From: Orychophragmus violaceus
Lineage: Eukaryota > Streptophyta > Magnoliopsida > Brassicales > Brassicaceae
DNA length: 64,000 nucleotides
NCBI GenBank assembly: GCA_030180135.1
Contig: CM058234.1
Span: forward strand, 1,612,001-1,676,000
Direction of reading: 5' to 3'
Translations under genes and position numbers: made by a program
In this document: in pieces, positions 56,741-64,000 of the stretch
Layout of the letters: the number at the start of each line of letters is the position of its first letter
Position numbering within the stretch: position 1 is the stretch's first letter
The notes under the pieces: model-generated
The model's database searches: none
What the model was told of the DNA's origin: nothing
Seen by the model: only the letters and a program-made list of their open reading frames with translations

Positions 56741-56759
56741 GAATCGAAGTTGTATTTTA

Positions 56760-58480
56760 ATTCATCTTCCTGAACATATATCTCACTATTAGTCCCTAAT
56801 ATTTTATTATCTTTTCAAATATACCCCTTAGGTTTCCTATATTTATGTATGCCAAGATCAAATCATTTCTTCGATAAATGTTGCTACTGTAAAAAAGAAA
56901 GAGTTGAGTAGAAAGATAGAATAAAATAAAAAGAAAAAATCAAGATTATAAATTTTAGAGACTAGAGTATAGATTAAACATATAAAGAAAATAAATCAAA
57001 GATGTGAATAAAACAGTAACCATCATGAAACACTATATGGAGTAAACCCTATTGAGTACATAAAATTTCTCCACAAGCTTTTAAGTTTGCTTATTTTTTT
57101 ACTAAAAATATCTTATTAATTTTTTTTAGATTAACTAGAGTAAAATAAATTTGTTTATTTAAAATTTATAAGTAAAGTATGGAAATACATAGTTTACTTA
57201 TTTGCTTTTTCTAGCTGTTGGTATCATATTTATTTTATAAACAAAAACAAATTTAAACAGTTATTAATTTTTATATTCGATTTTAATGAATATATGAGAT
57301 ATTTGTTTTATTAAATCAGTGACCATATGATGAATATAAACATTGTTAAAGAGCTTAAATCTATTTATAAATTAGTGTGTTGAAAATAATCCAATATTAA
57401 GTATAATGCAAATAGTTTGAACACAAATTTAGTTTTATATGTGTTACTACCTATATTTTTCATACAGATTTATTCTTTTCAAGATTATAAAACATACATA
57501 GAATAAAATTATAAGATATAAAATATAATTTGACAATTTAATTAACTATAACTATTTTTTTTTTAACTATAACTATTTTTGTCGTCATATATAACTAGAT
57601 TTAATGTTTGTATATGTGATAAATCGTGAAAAAGTTTTAAAACATTTTAAAAATAGTTGTGTTTAATCATATGTTTTGCAATCTATTTTTTATTCTCCAT
57701 ATATGTGCAATATTTACATCAAATACAAATCATGAGGATGTGTCCCATTTTCTGATTTTTTTTGTATGATGTTGCCTTTAAAATTGATTATATGGGTATA
57801 ATCAGTGCATGACAAGAATACGTGGTCGAAACTGGAAGGTGAGAAATACATGGACCCGTTTGAGCAACTATGCCTCGATTACGAGGCAACGAGCGTTTTG
57901 ATGATTCGATCCACGTGACTTGCTAAAAACAAAAGGATAATCTCGAGTTAAGAGGTGCCTTACCACAAAATCACATCTCCCTACTCATGCTTTTGAAAAC
58001 ATCTCTATCGGTTGATATCTTAACATGGGATTTTTAACAATATTAAATTAATATTTTTAAATTAATTTATTATATAATTAAAATTTAATCTTCAGAAATG
58101 ACTAGACCAATTAAATGGTGACAAGCATTAAATAGGTTTCAGGAAGAAAACACGATTTTGTAGTTTTGGCGGAAAAATCGTTATTTTACGATTTTAGCGA
58201 AAAATGTTGTTTTTTAAAAAATGAGAGTATTTTAGATTTTTGGTAATTGAAACGTACTTTGGTGCATCTCAACTCAACTTTCAAATGCATCCAAATTTTC
58301 AACTATTTTAGATGTAATATCTGATTTTTGTATTTGGATGCACTTCTTAAATACCATTAAAAGAACAACATCTTGTTTTGGCAACTTTCTGAACCCACAA
58401 AAAACAACATCTTACTATAAACGACAATAACTAAATCTTCAAATTATTCTGTTGCGGGGCCCAACATTAGAGGCTATATA
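56760..58480. other. AT-rich intergenic DNA with one GC-richer island
   Basis: No ORF. The segment 57800-57925 is less AT-rich, contains TACGTGG and CCACGTG (G-box core) motifs and a perfect inverted repeat TGCCTCG-ATTA-CGAGGCA (57871-57888). Function unknown; the rest shows nothing. Confidence 0.5.
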
Positions 58481-58483
58481 GGC

Positions 58484-59245
58484 TATGTACAATGGTTTCA
58501 ACACTCAACACCCTACACATCATCTTCTCTTTCTTCCACATCACTTTCTCTTTCTTCCACATCATAATTCAACACCCATTCAATTTTTACTATCTACAAT
58601 GGTTTGTTTAAAATTTTCAACATCCTACCCCACTAATAAATAAAATATGTTCTATACAAAATTAATAAATAAAAGTTATATGACATTATGTAATTTTGAT
58701 TCTATGAACGTAAAGAGAGTTTCTATGAACGTATGTATGATACAGAAATGTATGTGATTTCTTTAAGTCAAACAATAAAACTTTTTTTTTTTCTAACTTC
58801 TAAATTGTTGTTTTATTTCCAATGAATATGAACATAAATTTTTACTTTTTCAATGGTATAATGTAAAAAGTGGTTTCTATTAACATATATATATTATATA
58901 TGAACGTATATATAGTATCAATGAACGTACGCAGGATTTTGTGTTGAAATCCATTTTAAAAATAGACAAAAAAATTTTTTTGTCCAAATTGAATAAACCA
59001 AATCTCTATTTATATAGTATAAAAAATGATGATTTTTGATATAAAAATTATAAATAAACAATTTATTTTATATACAATAATTGATTTTTAAATATTGAGA
59101 TGAAAGAGAAATGGACACATATGACAATGTAGACCCCATTTATTTTCTTTCAACTAGTTGAAAGTTTTCAACTATGTTGAATCCACGTATGAAATTTTTT
59201 TTATTCAACTACCTCATTGTGAGGTTTCAACAGTTGAATTCAAAT
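58484..59245. mobile_element. Possible MITE with TTGAA/TTCAAC ends
   Basis: ATGTACAATGGTTTCAAC at the left, and TCATTGTGAGGTTTCAAC near the right end. A further TACAATGGTTT lies inside the left part, and TTCAACTAGTTGAAAGTTTT at 59149 is palindromic. No certain target duplication. Non-coding. Confidence 0.35.
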
Positions 59246-59828
59246 ATAAACAAATTGAAACTATACATAATAGATTCTTTTTTGTTTTTCTCGTGTTTTT
59301 TAAAAATTTTGATTATGTGTAGGTTTGATTATAATCTTCTCAATGGAGGTGTTTATACATAAAGAGTTTTGTGAAAATTAGATTGTGCACATGGAACCTT
59401 TCTAAATATATCAAGATGCTTCCGCATCTAAATTTTTCTTTCACCAACTCAAGCAATTAAAGGTGGTACATGGTAGTAAAATAACAAATTAGTTTCATCT
59501 GCAGATAGTGTAGTAAATCAGATAAAGACTGTATATCTCAATTCCTTAGTAAAATGTATTATTTTATTTTATTTATTTATTCATTTAGGTGCATGATTAG
59601 GGATACATCATTTAGAAAGAAAAAAAAATGTATTTTAAATACACAAGAATTTCTCCATAGCTTTAGTTAAGTAATAAAAAAAAAAAGAAGAGGAATATGG
59701 CAACGAACGATAAAAGTAGACCAGTCTTGTATATTCAACGAAATGGACATACTACGTGACCAATGAAATAGATATCCGATCCACAAGGTTCAACAAGGGC
59801 TTTGAATGGTAAACTTATATGAAATAAT

Positions 59829-59910
59829 GCAGATCATACAGATTATGCAGATCAAACAGAACAAATACAGATCAAGCAGATCATGCAGAACAAAAGCAGA
59901 TCAAATTAAT
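59829..59910 (+). repeat. Short GCAGATCA-type minisatellite
   Basis: About eight imperfect copies of a 9-11-bp unit (GCAGATCATA, CAGATTATG, GCAGATCAAA, CAGATCAAG, GCAGATCATG and variants) in 80 bp. Confidence 0.8.
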
Positions 59911-60695
59911 TTAACAATTTATAATATTTATTCGAATAATAAAATATATAAAATAATATAAATTACAAGACCAAAAATAGAAAATATAAAAATATATATA
60001 ATAATATAAATACATTATGGGAAATTTAATTCTAATTAACAATAACAACTTTTACCTTATAATATATACAAAACAAAACAAAGCTTAATTATTTTATAGA
60101 GAGTTTTGAAAACATACCTTTTTCTTCCTTTTTTAAAGATATGTGAAAGAATTGAGCTTAATTTGAAGAATAGAAAATGAAACTTTTAGGAAAAAAAGGA
60201 AAAAAAAAAAAGAGGAATCCAAGTAGCGAGAGCAAGGAAAGGGATAGTGGGTATGAGGAAATAATTAACAAAGATGCAGCTTTATAGAAAATTTTGTTAC
60301 TAAAAAATTTTAAAAAGCTGGAAAATAAATATTATGGGTGGACTGGACCAAAATCATGCAATCTGTCGATGCTATATTTTTTGCCTAGCACGGTCTGCAT
60401 GTTCTGTAAGGCACGGTTCTCCAATATTTCTGTAATTGTTATGAATGGTAAAATTTATACAGATGACCCCACATGCATGTCTTCTGCTTTTCTTCTGCTT
60501 TTGTACTGTGAAACATTCAAAGCCAAGATGTACTACAGATTTATTCACGATTATTTATTAGAGATAATATATAATTTTTATAATGTAAAGTCGTATGCGT
60601 TAATTGTTGTGACTAGTTGTATTCAAGCTTCTGGGATTTTCACTCATTATCCTCGAAATACCTTTCAGATAAAACCATTTCCCCATCTGGTTTAA
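59911..60695. other. AT-rich DNA, no gene supported
   Basis: A 133-codon open stretch at 60294-60695 (+) has no recognisable motif and low-complexity composition. I do not call it a gene. Confidence 0.6.
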
Positions 60696-61087
60696 CTATG
60701 AATGAATACTTGTTGTTCCATGAAAGTTTTCTTCTTTATCTGAAGTCAGTCTCTCATATATTGATGCTTCAATCATCTTAAAATTGTGAGCATCCTGAAA
60801 GAAAAAAAAACAAAATACAAAGAATTTAGATCTCAAATTTAAGGATATATATATATATATATACAACTAATTACCTGATGATCAAGGCCCGTAAGAGAAA
60901 GGGTGTGAAGACCCGTAGAAATATCTTGGATGTCCACCTTGGACAGGTCGGCAGCGTATATGCAGACACAAACTAGACATTTCATAGTTATTATCTCTGC
61001 CACAAGTAGTTGATAGACCAAATTCTTGGCGTCTTCATTTGCAGACAATGTATTCCCAAACTCTCTAGGTGTCATTGTTCCCTGTAC
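60696..61087 (-). pseudogene. Two-exon coding fragment, family not recognised
   Basis: Exon A 61087-60875 is preceded by GATTAG and followed by CAG|GTAATT; it reads VQGTMTPREFGNTLSANEDA...LVYQLLVAEIITMK...YAADLSKVDIQDIS...HTLSLTGLDHQ. Exon B 60794-60696, after TTTCAG, continues in phase as DAHNFKMIEASIYERLTSDK...TSIHS and stops. Splice sites and codon use look genuine, but there is no in-frame start upstream that I can find. It may be the 3' end of a gene whose 5' exons are lost, or a captured fragment. Confidence 0.4.
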
Positions 61088-62293
61088 CTAATCGGTAACA
61101 AATCAATAAAACCCGTAATGTTTTGTTTTCTAAAAAAAAAAGAAGTCTAAAGGCATAGAATTGCACAAAAACATACAATATCACAAATATAGTAATAATG
61201 AAAAAAATTGACATATTTAATATTATTTTAGATTGTAAATACTTTTATACTCTTATATAATTTAGGGTTTATGATTTATGGTTTATTATTTAGAGTTTGG
61301 TATTTAGGGTTTAAGATTTAATATTTAAAGTTTAATGTTAATTTATTCTTTATCCCTTTTAATAAATGTTATTTTGGTTAATTTTTTTCTTTGACGCTAT
61401 TTTTATCAAATACCTTGTATTTTTGTGTCATTTTTGAGATTTGTCCAATGTTTTTTTATGTATAACTTTTTCACAATTTTTGCTTATTAATTTTAAAAAA
61501 TTTCCTCAAATTTTTTTTTAACTGTTTTTAACGTTGTTTAGTTTTGTCTGAATAAAATACTACAACAAAAATATAGACAAACAAATTATTTTGTTACACT
61601 ACTAATTAGCTTATTAGGAAAATGTAAAGACTTATAAATTGAATTAGTATTACTTTTGATATTAAATGTTAAAATTCATTTGTATTATGACTAAACACTT
61701 ACAATATATTAAAATTTATTCAATGTTTCAATAATTTTCTCATAAAAGCTATCAAATACGGGCCTCAAATATTTGAGAGTTTATTAGGGCAATTGCCTCA
61801 TCATATATATAATTAGAGACATTTTTACTCTCCTCTAAGAGTGTCCACGTCAGCAAACAATTTAAAATCTATGTGGCAGTTCTTACGTAAACAGCTATTC
61901 GAAGCTAGCCCAAACCAACAAATACATTTTTCATATACAAAATAAGCCTTACACGTTGATAACTCAATTATGCAGGCCCAATACCTTGGCACTCATCTCT
62001 AACCTAGAGTCTTCTTCACAACCCAGTCGATTTGAAACAGCCTTCCGCACATATCTGGAAGGCTAAGCATCAGCTGTTCCCATAGACTTCTCGCATACCA
62101 AGTTCTCCATAACTACAATTTAATCCCCTTAAAATAGTGCCATCAATGACGAAACCCCAAGAGCCTCATCGCATCCTCAATTCATCCTCGGGATGTTTTT
62201 CCTATATACACCCACCAGTAACAACCACGTATCATCTCCTCTGCGTTCTTCATCCTAATCCAAATCCCCTTATTGTTTACCCGTCTCCACAAA
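61088..62293. other. AT-rich spacer with degenerate TTTAGGG-like tract
   Basis: 61255-61345 has TTTAGGGTTTATGATTTATGG-style telomere-like degenerate repeats, common in plant intergenic DNA. Composition becomes less AT-rich from 61980, possibly a promoter/leader for the fragment region that follows. No gene. Confidence 0.5.
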
Positions 62294-62373
62294 ATGTCCT
62301 CCGTTGATGTTTTCGCCATCTCAGCCTCCGCTGATTATGCCACATTCGCTGATTTGCAACTAGAGCGATTTTC

Positions 62374-62723
62374 ATTGTAAACCTTGAGCTACTTCCTCAG
62401 CCCTACCTTCAACGAGAGCTCCTGGAAACCCTTGGCCACAGGTTTGTTTCAGTTATCCAACACACAATCAGATTTTCCCATCCATAGATTAAGGAGTTAT
62501 TGATCAAGTAATGGCCTTCCATGTACTATGGTGAATACAGTGGCCACGTGTATTCCGTTTTGACTACAGACATCGAGAAGCCGCAACTAAATTCGGAAAA
62601 GACCATGGAACCTACAAGGTCTTAAGCAAGCGGTTCATAGGAGATGATAATGGAAACTTGAAAGGGCTTGAAATTGTGCGCGTGAGATGGGAGAAGGATG
62701 AAACGGGAAGGTTCCAATTCAAC
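62374..62723 (+). pseudogene. NADH-glutamate synthase (GLT1) gene fragment with intron
   Basis: Two exon pieces of the C-terminal half of GOGAT: 62374-62441 (IVNLELLPQP, then after a small indel TRAPGNPWPQ) and 62541-62723 (WPRVFRFDYRHREAATKFGK, YKVLSKRFIGDDNGNLKGLE, VRWEKDETGRFQFN), separated by a GT-AG intron (62442-62540). A TAG follows directly. About 80 of more than 2,000 residues survive. Retention of the intron shows a DNA-level copy, not a retrocopy. A short upstream ORF (62294, MSSVDVFAISASADYATF) joins it without a known parent. Confidence 0.85.
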
Positions 62724-63842
62724 TAGATCAAAGGCTAGAGTCTATTTCCTCCTCGACAAAGAGAAAACCCAAACAGATAAGTACGCTCCAGGAGTCTACA
62801 TCGATAAGGTATTAAGAAAGACATGAAGCCAACTTAAGATCTTACACCGATATCCTTTTTGAAACTTCTTTTTCTTGCTTAAAGCCTTTTTTGTCCTAAG
62901 TTTATATGATAGACTGATGGTTAAATCGTGTTGGCGCAGCTGTGGAAAGGACAAGGCTCAAGGAAGTGGAAGCTCGGATAAAACGATGGAATCTTTGTTC
63001 AGTATGAATCTCCTTGTATTCAAAATGTTTGGTTCATTCCTAACTCGAAATAAAAAGGGGCAAACTTTATGCAGGTTCTTTCTCTCACACTCTCCTATCT
63101 TCGTGGTCGTACAATGAACATTATGAATGTGTGAAGTACACATGCTGTTTATATTTTTTCTTTGTTGTATATAACAAAGTTGAGATTTTTATATCTAACT
63201 ATGGGGTTTATAAAGTTATAAACTGGTTGGGGATCGTTGCTTTGTGCTGGATTATATTTTCTTTCTACTAGGTTTTCTTCACAATCTGCAGTGTTTTATA
63301 AACGCCTTTTTAGATGAATTCTGCTGATTAAAGTTGTTCTAGGGTGGAGATTCAGCCAGACGAGCAGCAGGGTTATCTGATTAATGGCTTAAGGCAGTTA
63401 GGCCCGTCGTTTTTGTCCTTTGATGCCAAGTACTATCTTCTCCCTGTGAAAAAAACCATGCTTTAAAGTTGTAGGTATCTAACATGATTGGTATGTTGTG
63501 TTCATAGCTGGAATTTAGAGTTCAAAAGTAGTTTCCTCTTTTGGTCTACAAATGCAAAGAAAATGACTTCTGGCTGGACCTCGTCATATATTCTATTATC
63601 TTGCTAACTTAATATCATTTGCTTGTGAAACAGTCAGATTCTGTTCTACGGGAACACGTGGATAATCTCATGTGTGTTCGTCAGGTAAAAACAAAATTCA
63701 AAAACTTCCTTTTTCAGTCTTTGCACTTGCGTTCTATAAAGCCAAAAAAAAAAAAAAAAAAAAAACAGAAACCACCAACATATATGCCCTAACAACGCAT
63801 CTTAAACATGGGTTTGTTGCAAATTTCCAAAATTACTTGCAG
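62724..63842. other. Fragment patchwork between GLT1 and PLD pieces
   Basis: Includes short open pieces with splice-like ends: ARVYFLLDKEKTQTDKYAPG near 62740-62810, VERTRLKEVEARIKRWNLCS near 62938-62998, and SDSVLREHVDNLMCVRQ at 63634-63684 before a GT donor. I cannot name their parents. An A-run lies at 63743-63764. Confidence 0.4.
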
Positions 63843-64000
63843 ATCGTTGGCGACCGAATGTCGTTATGGGCAGAACATCTAAGGTTTCTAGAGCAAGGAT
63901 TCGAGGAACCAGAGAACATGGAATGCTTGAGACGAGTTAGGAAATTGAGTGAGCTGAATTGGAGACAGTATGCAGCAGAAGAGGTCACAGAGATGATAGG
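63843..64000 (+). pseudogene. Phospholipase D (beta/gamma type) fragment, runs off window
   Basis: After a TTACTTGCAG 3' splice site, reads IVGDRMSLWAEHLRFLEQGF, EPENMECLRRVRKLSELNWR, QYAAEEVTEMI, the region of plant PLD downstream of the second HKD motif (usual I(F/Y)GYRMSLWAEHLG). The Gly-Tyr to Gly-Asp change and lack of upstream PLD exons suggest a fragment, but the gene continues beyond 64000, so an intact 3' part cannot be excluded. Confidence 0.75.

Noticed and set aside
61255..61345. Interstitial telomere array
   Set aside because: TTTAGGG units are isolated among degenerate TTTATGG/TTTAAG motifs; no true tandem (TTTAGGG)n.

Overview
This is nuclear plant DNA from a Brassicaceae species, most likely a Brassica or close relative. 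It is AT-rich and intron-rich, and the genes are separated by long transposon-filled gaps. Six host genes are recognisable, in order: GAUT1 (-), AGL13 (+), RPS27 (+), PEX11E (+), PP2-A13 (-) and SYT7/CLB1 (-). From memory their Arabidopsis orthologues lie in the same descending order on chromosome 3 (At3g61130, 61120, 61110, 61070, 61060, 61050), so the window is collinear with that block. Several Arabidopsis loci between RPS27 and PEX11E are absent, as expected for a fractionated copy in a mesopolyploid. A tRNA-Leu(AAG) gene lies between RPS27 and PEX11E.

Layout. 1-3571: GAUT1, with its last exon running off the left edge. 3572-9798: a divergent intergenic region between GAUT1 and AGL13, holding a ~0.7 kb direct duplication, a small Helitron and a 5'-truncated LINE with a 79-bp target duplication. 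9799-11882: AGL13, eight exons. 12535-18235: a decayed Copia element followed by an F-box/kelch fragment. 19050-21215: nested hAT-type MITEs. 21810-22469: an intronless VQ-motif gene. 23611-25680: a second, 5'-truncated Copia copy. 25809-29656: retroposons around RPS27, whose second intron carries a ten-copy minisatellite. 29669-33952: tRNA, PEX11E and PP2-A13. 35036-36278: a compact LTR element with identical LTRs and a 5-bp target duplication. 36690-38431: a truncated LINE. 40367-46873: a full-length LINE with both ORFs open. 47630-51467: remnants of a Helitron-like gene set (RPA70-like pseudogene and a possible Rep/helicase N-terminus). 53054-56475: SYT7. 56600-64000: gene-poor DNA ending in a patchwork of captured gene fragments (glutamate synthase, phospholipase D).

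The host genes are unrelated housekeeping or developmental genes: pectin synthesis, floral/ovule transcription factor, ribosome, peroxisome division, F-box lectin-like protein and ER-plasma-membrane contact protein. They share a neighbourhood, not a pathway. The most distinctive content is the retrotransposition record: the young compact LTR element, two near 'tail-only' insertions with long target duplications, a retroposon placed at a tRNA terminator, and a LINE whose 5' junction carries a copied patch of target DNA. Exon coordinates come from reading splice sites by eye and checking that frames close. Family names rest on remembered protein sequences, not database searches.
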